Assembly (NCBI GenBank): GCA_965240325.2
Contig: OZ251233.1
Coordinates: 558,001 to 622,000 of the forward strand
Direction: 5' to 3'
DNA length: 64,000 nt
Origin: Rebecca billardiae RCC1528
Taxonomy: Eukaryota; Haptophyta
Below are positions 42,751 through 52,287 of this stretch, piece after piece. Under the pieces are notes generated by a model. It was not told where the DNA came from. It saw only the letters and a program-made list of their open reading frames with translations, and did not search any database. The position numbers were made by a program, and so were the translations under genes. Position 1 is the first letter of the stretch; each line of letters opens with the position of its first letter.

Positions 42751-43023
42751 AACTGGGACCAGGCCCGCCTCGCGGCGGACTCGGCCCGCGGTCCGGCGGC
42801 AGCCGCGGGGGCGGCGGCCGGGTGACAGTAGCGGCGGAGCGCCCGACTGCTATTCCTCCTTCCGCGCGACGCTCCGGCTACGCGGCTAAGGTAGCGATGG
42901 GCCTGCCGACCCCCCTCTTTGCCAGTCGCCCCGACTCTGCCCGCAACCCGCGCTATCTAACGAGGGTCGCAGTTGATCAGCAAGGGGACTGGCTGAGGGG
43001 CGGCGGCTCCCGGCCACCGTCGC
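42751..43023. repeat. DIRS repeat A, outer copy
   Basis: It begins AACTGGGACCAGGCCCGCC and ends GGCCACCGTCGC. It appears identical to 43538-43810. It is followed by a 66-base linker absent after the other copy. Confidence 0.85.
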
Positions 43024-43089
43024 CACAACCGGAACAAGCCATGCCCACCACAGTCGAGCCGGGTGGGAGGGCAGGGTGCGAAATCAGTA

Positions 43090-43537
43090 GCGACGCCACC
43101 GCCCGCACCCGAGGAGGAATAAGCCGACGGCCCGCTCGCAGCCGACGAGGGTTGCGCCCGCCCTTAGCCGAGGAGTCGCCACCGAGCGGGGTACGGTCGG
43201 TGGACCGAAGTGCTGCTGAGCAGCTGGGGCTATCAGCCCAGGCCCCGCCCCGCCTCGGCTGCCGAAGAGCAGGCCTGCCGCGGCCCGCATCGGCGGCGCT
43301 CAGAGGTAGAATCTACCGGTTCGGTACAGGCGGGTCCGGCTGCCCGTATATAGCCCGCCCAGGAATCATACCGCTTCGCTGGGCGCGCACCCGACGCCCG
43401 GAGCTTGCTGCCCGCCCAGGCACGGTCCGGTCAGCCGCCCTAGCAGGTCAGCAGCGGTTAGCAGCATTGAGGAGCAGCCGATCATGGCGGCGGGCTGGCC
43501 CAGTTATACCCCTATAACCGAACGGTTATAGAACAAT
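43090..43537. repeat. DIRS repeat B, inner copy
   Basis: It begins GCGACGCCACCGCCC and ends CCGAACGGTTATAGAACAAT. Compared with 46289-46709 it carries a 27-base insertion near 43275-43302. The CCCCTATAACCG and GGTTATAG half-sites at its end form a small inverted pair. Confidence 0.85.
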
Positions 43538-43810
43538 AACTGGGACCAGGCCCGCCTCGCGGCGGACTCGGCCCGCGGTCCGGCGGCAGCCGCGGGGGCG
43601 GCGGCCGGGTGACAGTAGCGGCGGAGCGCCCGACTGCTATTCCTCCTTCCGCGCGACGCTCCGGCTACGCGGCTAAGGTAGCGATGGGCCTGCCGACCCC
43701 CCTCTTTGCCAGTCGCCCCGACTCTGCCCGCAACCCGCGCTATCTAACGAGGGTCGCAGTTGATCAGCAAGGGGACTGGCTGAGGGGCGGCGGCTCCCGG
43801 CCACCGTCGC
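43538..43810. repeat. DIRS repeat A, inner copy
   Basis: It abuts repeat B directly. Its inner end passes into the element interior (GTAGAAGGGTGCCACACC). Confidence 0.85.
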
Positions 43811-44331
43811 GTAGAAGGGTGCCACACCTCGGAGAGGTGGAGGCCCGGTGGCCCGGGGGCCGGTGGCTCGAGGCCGTCCGGGCCGCCGCCGCAGAGGGGA
43901 AGGGTGGGAAGAGACGCGAGACGGGGGCCACACTGGCGCCACGCCACCCGAGTGAAAGAAGGCGACGTACGCTCGGACCCCCGCCGCGTTCGGGCCCGAG
44001 CCCACCGCCGCCGCCGCGAGCGCCACACACCCCGCGGCTGCGGCCACGATGGGGTTGTCCATTACCGCCGGGTATTCCCGGCTTGTTTGCCCAGCATGAA
44101 GGGCCTCGGCCGCCTGGCGCAGAGTGGCGCTTGGAGGGTAGCGGCCGCCCGAAGCCCACGCTGAAACCGACCGGATCGCACCCGGCGGAGAGCGCAGGGC
44201 GGAGGCCCGCCCGCTGGCAGGGTCTTTGATAGGAACGGGCGCCGGGGCAAGGTCTGCCCGGTCTGCCGTGGTGAAGGCAGCGACGAAAGACGCCTGCCGC
44301 TGAGCGACGAGATCGCAAGAAGCGACAGCAC

Positions 44332-44667
44332 GCGATGTGCATATCGACCGCTGAGAGAATAAGGGATGGCAAGCAAGCGATGTGCACATCGCAGACCGAA
44401 GATGAGACTGCAAGCAAGCGATGTGCACATCGCTGAAAGGTGAGACTGCAAGGAAAGCGATGTGCATATCGCTGAAAGATGAGATTGCAAGCAAGCGATG
44501 TGCATATCGCTGAAAGATGAGATTGCAAGCAAGCGATGTGCATATCGCTGAAAGATGAGATTGCAAGCAAGCGATGTGCATATCGCTGAAAGATGAGATT
44601 GCAAGCAAGCGATGTGCATATCGCTGATGGAAGATGAGATTGCAGGAAAGCGATGCGCGGATCGCTG
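44332..44667. repeat. 38-bp tandem array with a palindromic core, nine copies
   Basis: Each unit holds GCGATGTGCATATCGC or its perfect 18-base palindromic form AGCGATGTGCACATCGCT (for example 44417-44434), joined by GAAAGATGAGATTGCAAGCA. Central copies are identical and the end copies diverge. It lies directly downstream of the RT-RNase H ORF, where a DIRS element should carry its recombinase gene. Confidence 0.85.
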
Positions 44668-44729
44668 AACGAAGAAGGGGGAGATGGCCGGGGGCGAGCC
44701 TGCGCGCCGAGCGGCGAGAACGCCCGGCG

Positions 44730-46307
44730 TCAAAGGGCCAGCGCCGCTTCGCCCGCTAACCGAGGCTCGGCCGCGAGCGAGCAGAGCTCGAGCCACATGT
44801 CAGCCGACGTCTCCCGGCGCCGGCTGAGGGCGTCGGCGAGGCGGTTGCGAGCACCGGGTAGATGGCAGCACCAGAGCGTGATCGCGTGCTCCGCCACCAG
44901 CAGCGAGAGGCGCTGCAGGAGGCCATTGAGCAGCGCCGAGCCCGGCACACGCCACCGGCGCAGCCACCCGAGGGCCACCTTGCTGTCCGTGAAAAGGCGA
45001 ACGTGGCAGCCCGCCAAGTACGGCGCCCACTCGATGGCAGCATGGAGGAGCATGTACAGCTCCATGTCTGCGATGTGCCTCAGCTCGCCCGACACGCGCA
45101 GCGACGCCAAGTCCTTGCGCAGCGCCCAGCCGTTGGAGCAGGCGGCGCCGCCGCCCGCCGCCTCCCAGGCGGCGTCGGTAGCAATCACCGGCGCGCCCAC
45201 CGCCAGGCCCACCGGGCGGAACAGCCGCCGCCAGCCGGCACCCCGCTCGAGGAGCGCGGCGAAGAATGCGCACTCGCTGGGCAGCGCGGCGCAGAGCTGG
45301 GTCGAGAGACGGCCCTGCGCAAACGCCGACGGCGTGTGCGCGAGATCGACGAAGGGGCGAAGGAAGGCCCGGCACGACGGCTGGATCGTAGCCGCCCAGC
45401 CGAGGCAGCCAATGAGCTTCTGCAGCTCACGCTCGGAGGGCCGCGATGCCCGCAGCTCGGAGAGGAGCGCGGCGTACCGCGCGCGCTTCTCTGCCGGCAG
45501 CGAGACGGCATCGTTGGCGACGTCGACGTCAAAGCCCAGGACCACGGCGCGCTTGGCGGGCGCCACGAGCTTGCCCGGCTTGTCGGCCGGGTCGAGGCCC
45601 ATGGCGGTCAGCGTGGCGCACAGCCGCTCGAACGCCGCCTCGAGATCGGCCTTGCGATCGCCCCACCCGAAGAAATCGTCGATGTACAAACCGAGGCTGA
45701 ACGAGAGGAGGCCGGACCAACGCGCGACGAAGGCGTCGCGAACGGCGTCGGACAGGCGCACAAACCAGTAAGGAGAGGATGCGAGACCGAAGGGAAGAGA
45801 TGTGAAGAAGTAGTAGAACCCGCGCCAGAACACGCAGAGCAGGCTGTAGTCCTCCGGACGTACGGCCATCCGCGCGTACGCGCGCGCGATGTCCACCTTG
45901 AACACGTAAGAGTCAGGCGTGAGGGAAGACAGCATGCGGTCGATGCGCTCGAAGGAGAAGGAAGGGGCGTGCACCCGCGGGTTCACGCCCGAGGCGGTCA
46001 TGTCGACGATGAGGCGCCTGTCGGCGCCCCCATCTTTGGGCACCGAGCCCAGCGGGGACACGACCATGCGCGCGCGCGGGAAGGGGCGGTGCTGGAACGG
46101 GCCAGCCAAAACGCCGAGAGAGACGTACTCCGCGATGCGAGCGTCGACAAACTCGGGGAAAGCGCGCGCTGAAGGATGATTGGGACGGAATGCGGCAGAC
46201 GGCTGGCCGGCGAAGAGCACGTCGACGCCGTCGCGCAGCTCGCGCGACAGGTCGACGCCCGCGCCGCCCAGCAGGAACGCAGACACTTGCGACGCCACCG
46301 CCCGCAC
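44730..46307 (-). CDS. DIRS-type reverse transcriptase - RNase H
   Basis: The 525-codon frame begins at GTG (46305-46307) inside repeat B; no upstream ATG decides the start, so the N terminus is uncertain. Reverse-transcriptase motifs are intact: FKVDIARAYARM (catalytic Asp near residue 139), LPFGLASSPYWF (171-182), and YIDD (208-211) followed by the LGFDVDV strand. The RNase H part shows the acidic set at about D378 (IATDAAW), E416 (DMELYMLLHAA), D441 (FTDSKVALGWL) and D492 (LADALSR), with the CHLPGARN segment typical of DIRS and related elements. It copies element RNA into DNA. All key residues are present, so this ORF looks functional although the rest of the element is reduced. Confidence 0.9.
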   Translation of the reverse strand: MRAVASQVSAFLLGGAGVDLSRELRDGVDVLFAGQPSAAFRPNHPSARAFPEFVDARIAEYVSLGVLAGPFQHRPFPRARMVVSPLGSVPKDGGADRRLIVDMTASGVNPRVHAPSFSFERIDRMLSSLTPDSYVFKVDIARAYARMAVRPEDYSLLCVFWRGFYYFFTSLPFGLASSPYWFVRLSDAVRDAFVARWSGLLSFSLGLYIDDFFGWGDRKADLEAAFERLCATLTAMGLDPADKPGKLVAPAKRAVVLGFDVDVANDAVSLPAEKRARYAALLSELRASRPSERELQKLIGCLGWAATIQPSCRAFLRPFVDLAHTPSAFAQGRLSTQLCAALPSECAFFAALLERGAGWRRLFRPVGLAVGAPVIATDAAWEAAGGGAACSNGWALRKDLASLRVSGELRHIADMELYMLLHAAIEWAPYLAGCHVRLFTDSKVALGWLRRWRVPGSALLNGLLQRLSLLVAEHAITLWCCHLPGARNRLADALSRRRETSADMWLELCSLAAEPRLAGEAALAL

Positions 46308-46709
46308 CCGAGGAGGAATAAGCCGACGGCCCGCTCGCAGCCGACGAGGGTTGCGCCCGCCCTTAGCCGAGGAGTCGCCACCGAGCGGGGTACGGTCGGT
46401 GGACCGAAGTGCTGCTGAGCAGCTGGGGCTATCAGCCCAGGCCCCGCCCCGCCTCGGCTGCCGAAGAGCAGGCCTAGGTAGAATCTACCGGTTCGGTACA
46501 GGCGGGTCCGGCTGCCCGTATATAGCCCGCCCAGGAATCATACCGCTTCGCTGGGCGCGCACCCGACGCCCGGAGCTTGCTGCCCGCCCAGGCACGGTCC
46601 GGTCAGCCGCCCTAGCAGGTCAGCAGCGGTTAGCAGCATTGAGGAGCAGCCGATCATGGCGGCGGGCTGGCCCAGTTATACCCCTATAACCGAACGGTTA
46701 TAGAACAAT
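46289..46709. repeat. DIRS repeat B, terminal copy
   Basis: It shares GCGACGCCACCGCCC through CCGAACGGTTATAGAACAAT with the inner copy but lacks the 27-base insertion. It is the 5' end of the element in the sense of the RT gene and overlaps the first RT codons. Confidence 0.85.
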
Positions 46710-46913
46710 ATTTTATATGATAATCAAATATACCCCCATACTGATCAAAACCGACTGCTCAATCTTTGTCTCCCTCAGATCTCCCCTGGGCGTGCATGGC
46801 TCCACGGTGACCAATGCGACGGAAGCGCAGGCTGCGCAGCGCCAACGGCGTACGACGCGCAGCGGACGCACCTCCCGGGTCTGTCGCCGTGCCAGCAACC
46901 GTGTCTTCGCGAG

Positions 46914-47700
46914 TTGGTGACCCTCGCCGCAGCGCGACGCAGACAAGCCCGTGATGCCATCCGCAGAGAGATCAAGATGACACGTCGAGCATGCAACATC
47001 GCCGCGCCATCCTCGTCCATGGCGCAGGCGCTGCGGGACGAGGCGGACGTCGTCACGCCGGTGACGGATGCGCTGCGATTCGTGTGTTTGCTCGAGCAGC
47101 TCGTGCCCACTCTCGATCGCGGGTGGCACACGCTGTCGCTGTGCGCGCGCGCGCAAAACCAACAGCTCCTCGTGCCGCCGAACACGCGGGCGCCAGACCT
47201 GTCGCACGAGGCGAAGAGCGACGATCGCGGGTGGCACACGCTGCCGCTGTGCGCGCGCGCGCACAACCAACAGCTCCTCGTGCCGCCGAACACGCGGGCG
47301 CCAGACCTGTCGCACGAGGCGAAGAGCGACGACCGCGCGAACGTCAACGCGCTCGTGCTCAGCGTGGCGGCCGTGCACGACGTCAACGCGACCTACGCCG
47401 AGCCCATCATGCCCGGAGCGGACATCGGCAAGCATCCTCGCGACGACCGCTCTCGGCTGGCGGCAGGAGGACATGCACACGATCTACTCTGGCGGCTTCG
47501 TCGGCGGCGACTGAGGCGCTCGATTACGCCATCGCGGTCGAGATGCGGCACATACAGCGCGTACCCGCGCTCGCGCGGAGCAACGGGCAACCCGCCCCGC
47601 CCCGCGTGCTGCACATTCCCTCGTGGGTGTGGGCCTCGCCGATGCGCACGGACGTGTCGTACACGGCCTGGCGGGAGAACTTATTCAGAGTTCAGCCTTC
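46914..47700 (+). pseudogene. Hypothetical gene, frameshifted, with duplicated 36-residue segment
   Basis: A + frame from 46914 has protein-like composition (MTRRACNIAAPSSSMAQALR, LRFVCLLEQLVPTL, VLSVAAVHDVNATYAEP). After about 47430 coding potential passes to other frames (WRQEDMHTIYSGGFVGGD, then ALDYAIAVEMRHIQRV and PRVLHIPSWVWASPMRTDV to about 47690). The shifts are either indels or missed introns. Inside, a 108-base unit at 47115-47222 is repeated in frame at 47223-47330 with two or three changes (DRGWHTL.LCARA / LVPPNTRAPDLSHEAKSD). No family is recognised. It directly abuts the DIRS end, so its 5' part may have been removed by that insertion. Confidence 0.4.
47115..47330 (+). repeat. 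108-bp in-frame tandem duplication
   Basis: Two head-to-tail copies start GATCGCGGGTGGCACACGCT. They differ at only a few positions (TCG/CCG, AAA/ACA), indicating a recent event. A third partial start (GACCGCG) follows. Confidence 0.85.
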
Positions 47701-48427
47701 AGGTGTTACCACTGGTGATGGTCCGACTGTCCGTCAGGTGCCCACGGCCACAAGCGAATGTGAAAAGACGCGAACCCGCAGAGGAGACATTGCGACAGCA
47801 CTGACACGGCCCGCCGACCCCCCCCCCCCCCCGCCCGCCAGGGCACAGCATTATTATTATCATATTTATTTACACTATAGGCTGCCGTTACTCATACGGA
47901 GAGGCACCCACCCGTCATAAAGACTGGCCGCGGATGGACCTCAGGATCGAGGCCGTTTTGAACGCGCTCGCGCGCGGCGAGGTGAAGCGTGCAGGGGCGT
48001 TCGGCGCTGTGGGCCCCTCGAGGGCGTCAAGATGGACCGCGCCCAAGCGGCTGTCGCCCCCTGGAGCGGCCTCTCCGCGCCGTGCGAGGCCGCGGCGCGC
48101 GGGCGGTACACGACCTCATCCTGTCTGACGCCCGAAGCCAGTTCCGAAGCGGGTACGAGTGGTCGGCTCCCACTGCGCCTGCCAGCGGGCGAAGTCAGCG
48201 GCAGAGGCAGCCGGGAGCGTCGCCATTTCCGCAAACGCAGCAAAATAATATAATACTGCTACTGATATATGTTTATTTTCGTAGTAGTTTTGCGGCCAAT
48301 AACGACCACTCGTACCTGCTCGGGCCGTCAGAAAAAGCTGCTATGGGAGCGTCGCCACATCGGCCAGTCTTTATGGCCCTCCACGGCCTACCGAGCTCAC
48401 GCTCGCGGCGGCGCATCACGCTCATCC
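47701..48427. other. Intergenic, no clear gene
   Basis: It contains a run of 15 C at about 47818-47832, then an AT-rich stretch with TTATTATTATC. CATAAAGACTGGCCG near 47918 recurs inverted near 48366, and GGTACGAGTGGTCG occurs near 48150 and inverted near 48303-48316, so an imperfect inverted repeat of about 470 bases is possible. The right part is the 3' flank of the formin gene. Confidence 0.4.
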
Positions 48428-51400
48428 TCACCGGCTGTTCTTCCCCCGGCTCGCGTACCCGTAGCCGCCGGCCTCGACCTGCTGGAACATGCCGCTGCCC
48501 GGCGTCTTTGCCTTGCCGCCGCTGGAGCGCGCGCTGCCCTGGCGCGAGGCGCCGCCCTTTGGCTTGCCGCCGCTGCCCGTGCCCGGCGTGCCCCGGCCGC
48601 CGCTCGTCCGCGCCTTGAGCGGCGGGCTCGTCGCGACCGCCGACGGCCGCCGCTCGTGCAGCAGGTCGGGCGCGCCGCCGTCGGGGCTCGCGCTCGCCGC
48701 CGCGCCGTGCGCGCCGCCCTCGGCCGGCGGGAGCTGTGCCGTCGCGCGCGCGCCGTCGGCAGGCGCGCCGTCGGTCGGCGCGCCGTGCGCGCCGCCCGCG
48801 CTCGGCTCGGGCTGCTCCGGCGCGGGCGTCGCGCCGTGCGCGCCGCCCGCGGCGCGCGCCGCCGCGGCCTTGGCAAGCGCGCCCAGCCCGCCCGGCCCGC
48901 CCGCCGCGGCGGCGGCGGCGGCCGGTGCGGCGGCGGCGGCGGCGGCGGCGGTCGGCGCCGCCTTGGCGTCGGCCAAGGCTGGCGGCGCGCCGGCGGCGCC
49001 GTCGCCGCCGCCGTCCGTCGCCGGCGCGCCGGCCGAGGCGGCGCGCGCGCGCGGCGACATCGGGGCGCGCCGGCGCGGCGAGCTGGGCGGCTCGGCGGCC
49101 GGCGCGTCCGAGAGCGCGCTGCCCTTGCGCCGCAGCGCGCGCGCCTGCCGCTCGCGCTCCGCCTCCTTGCGCTTCGCCTCGACCTTGGCGCGGTTCTCGC
49201 GGTCGCAGCGCAGCAGCGCGCTCGAGGTCGTGCGCAGCGAGGCGAGCAGACCGAGGTGGTCGGTGGGCGTGCCGTTGGACGCGTCCACGCCGAAGTAGGA
49301 CGCGGCGCCGTCGAGCTGCTTGAGCATCTTCTCGTGCGCCGCGCCCAGCCCGGCGAGCTCGCGCGCGGCGGCGCGCTCGAAGCCCTCCAGCATCTCGCGC
49401 GTCTCCACGCCCTCGACGTACGGCTTGCGCGCCTGGCGCGGGCGCGAGCCAGGGCCGTCGGCGCCGCGCTCGGTCGACGCGCGCGCGCTCACACTGCCGC
49501 GCCGCTCCGAGCCGCCCGGCGGCGGCTCCTCCATCGGCTGCACGACGGTCAGGAAGCGCGTCACCTCCTCCGCCGCCTCGGGCTTGGGCGGCGCGGACGA
49601 GAACATGGGCATCGTGCACGCGACGCCCGACTCGGAGCGCATGAGCGGGAAGTGCGGCGGCGCGCCCGGCGCCGAGCCCGGCTGCAGCACGTCTGCGCGC
49701 GAGCCGCGCCGCGACATCGCGTTGCGCGTCGAGCCGCGGCGCAGCAGCGCGCGGCTCTCGGAGAGGTCGAGCGCGTCCAGCCGCGCCACCTCCGCCTCCT
49801 CGTCCTCGTCCTCGCCCTCGCCCTCGTCCGAGGAGAGCTGCGACGCGTCCGGGTGGATGGACTGGCGGGAGGGGCGGTGCGCGCACACGGCGACCGGCCC
49901 GACGACCGGCCCAAACCGCACGCCCGGCCGCCGCCACTGCTCGCCGCGCAGCTCGCCGAGCGGCCCGCCGAGCGCGCGCTCGCACGAGTCCTCGACGACC
50001 GCGAACACGACGAGCTCGCGAGACACGGCGTTCGACTCGGCGCCTTCGGGCAGCGGCAGCGCGCCGATCTGGATGTCGAGCTCGGTCCACTCGCGCCGCA
50101 TCGAGACGGTCGCTTTGGCGAGCGCGGGCTTGCCCGCGCGCGACTTGCCCTGCACGAGCTGCGCCGCCGACGGCCGCTGCTGCGTGCGCCCGCGCGTGGA
50201 GAAGGTGGGCGCGAGCGTGTACCGCGGCAGGATCACAAAGTGCACGATGCACACGTCGTCCACGCACAGCCGCACGCGCAGCTCGCCGCTCGGCACCGCG
50301 CCCGCCGCGGGCGTCTCGCGCACGAACGCTGGCGGCGGCGGCAGCGGCGGCAGTGCGTTCAGCTCGGCGCGCACGCCCACCAGTTCAGACTGGGGGAAGG
50401 GTGGCGCGGCGGGCAGCGGAGCGGGGGGCGGGGGGCGGAGGCGCGGCGCGCGCGCGCGTGAGCGGCGGCGCGGCGCGGGGGGGCGCGGGGCAGGGGGCGC
50501 GGCGGCGCGGAGCACGGCGCGCGCCCTCGCGCGCACGTCGAGCTGCGAGAGCTGCAAATCGATGGCAGCGAGCGTGTCTGCACCCTCCGTGCCACGCGGC
50601 AGCGGCGCCACCTCGTCGGCCAGCCTGTCGAGCGCCTCGGCCGCGCCGCCGCCCGCCGCGCGCATCTGCGCGGCCAGGTGGTGCATCAGCGAGAGTGTGG
50701 GCTCGCCGCTCGCCTTGATGTCCGCGGTCGAGGGCAGCACGTACAGCTCGAACGCGTCGGCGTTGCCGCGCACCGTGCCCGCGTTCAGGCAGTTGCCGAC
50801 TGCGAGGAACCAGCGGATCAGCAGCCGCAGCGCGCTAGACTCGACCGCGGCCTCGGCTGCGCTCGCGAGCGCGCCGATCGCGTGCCCGCACGTCTCGACG
50901 GCCGCGTCCCACACCCGCGTCGTGAGGATCACCTGCAGCTTGCGCTCGAGGTGCTCGACTTCAGAGAGGTGCAGCAGCAGCGCCTCGGGCGCCGAGAGGA
51001 GGGCGCGCTGTTCCTTGGTCCCCGCGTGCGCGCGCAGCAGCTCGCGCTCAAGCTCGGTGGGGCACAGCCGCACCAGCGTGAACAGCTCGTCGACCGAGAG
51101 CAGGCAGCGCACGTCGAGCGCGCGCACCGTCGCCGCGATCTGCGCGTGCGAGAGCCGCGAGAGCTGCGCGAGCGCGATGCCCACGTTGTTGGCGCGCCGC
51201 AGGTCGAGCAGAGACACGCGCTGCACCGGGCTGCTCGGCACGCCGAGCTGCGCCGACGCGACCGACTTCCGCGGGTCCTTGTTCTCGAAGAGGCGCGCCA
51301 GCTCCTTCTCGTCCAGCGGCACCTTGTCGCTGAACGCGCGCAGCCACACCGAGCTCAGAGGCAGCCGCTGCTTCGGGATCTTGCGCCAGTGGATCGCCTG

Positions 51401-51747
51401 GAGGACGTGCGCGGCGCGGCGCGGGCGCGCCCTCCGCGCGCGCGTGAGCCGAGGGCGCACGCGCACACAGGGAGAGACGCAGACAGACAGAAACACAGCC
51501 AGCCAGCCAGACAGACAGACACACACAGAGACAGACAGACAGACAGACAGACAGAGCGCGCGGCGCGGGACAGCGGGGGCACGGCTGCGGTGGCGCGCGC
51601 ACGCGCGCGCGCGCGTGCAGAGGCGCAGTGGCGGCAGCGCAGCGGCGCACCTTGAGGCGCGGCCCGCGAGCCGCGGGCGGCGGCGGCGGCACGGGTGGCC
51701 CGCCCTTGCCCGGGATGGGCGGCGGCGGCGGACCTTTGCCCCCAGGC

Positions 51748-51778
<31 letters not shown>

Positions 51779-51792
51779 CGCCCGGCGGCGGC

Positions 51793-51857
<65 letters not shown>

Positions 51858-51957
51858 ACCCTTGCCCCCGCCGGGCGGCGGTGGCGGAGTGGGCGGCGGC
51901 GGCGGCGATGGCGCTGCCTTCGCTGCCCCGTCGCCCGCTCCGCCCGGCGGCGGTGGC

Positions 51958-52004
<47 letters not shown>

Positions 52005-52256
52005 AGGCTTTGAAGCTGATGAGCCTGCCGCGCCCGCGCTGCCCGCGCCCGCGCTGCCCGCGCCCGCGCCCGCACCCGCCACACCGCTCGCGTCGCCGCC
52101 GGCGGCGGCCGCAGGCGCTCCAGCAGGTCCACTGGCGGCGGCGGCACCTACGCTCTTGCGACGGCGCGCCCTGCCACCGCCGCCGCCGCCGCCGCCCTCG
52201 TCGCCGCTCTCGCCGTCGCTACTGCCACCGTCGTCGTCGCTACCGCCGCCGCCGCC

Positions 52257-52287
<31 letters not shown>

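Larger units (their letters stand above)
42751..46709 (-). mobile_element. DIRS/Ngaro-like retrotransposon with split direct repeats
   Basis: Repeat A (273 bases) occurs at 42751-43023 and 43538-43810. Repeat B (421-448 bases) occurs at 43090-43537 and 46289-46709. Read on the minus strand the order is B - coding interior - A - B - A, which is the split-direct-repeat layout (A1-ORFs-B1-A2-B2) of Ngaro/PAT-type tyrosine-recombinase retroelements. An RT-RNase H ORF fills the interior. A gag-like ORF and a tyrosine recombinase are not visible, and the total is short (4 kb against a usual 5-6 kb), so it is probably defective. The two B copies differ by a 27-base indel near 43275-43302. As expected for the group, I see no target-site duplication. 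Confidence 0.8.

Noticed and set aside
43673-44060. Minus-strand frame starting MDNPIVAAAAGCVALAAAAV in the DIRS interior, considered as a recombinase or gag remnant
   Set aside because: No R-HxxR-Y recombinase motif or zinc knuckle is visible, and it runs into repeat A. It is too weak to call.
44332-44667. CRISPR-like regular palindromic array
   Set aside because: There are no variable spacers: the entire 38-base unit repeats, it lies inside a retrotransposon, and the genome is eukaryotic.
49320-52013. 897-residue plus-strand frame opposite the formin
   Set aside because: The formin FH1/FH2 motifs and splice logic are on the minus strand; the plus frame is poly-Ser/Ala/Arg/Gly noise.
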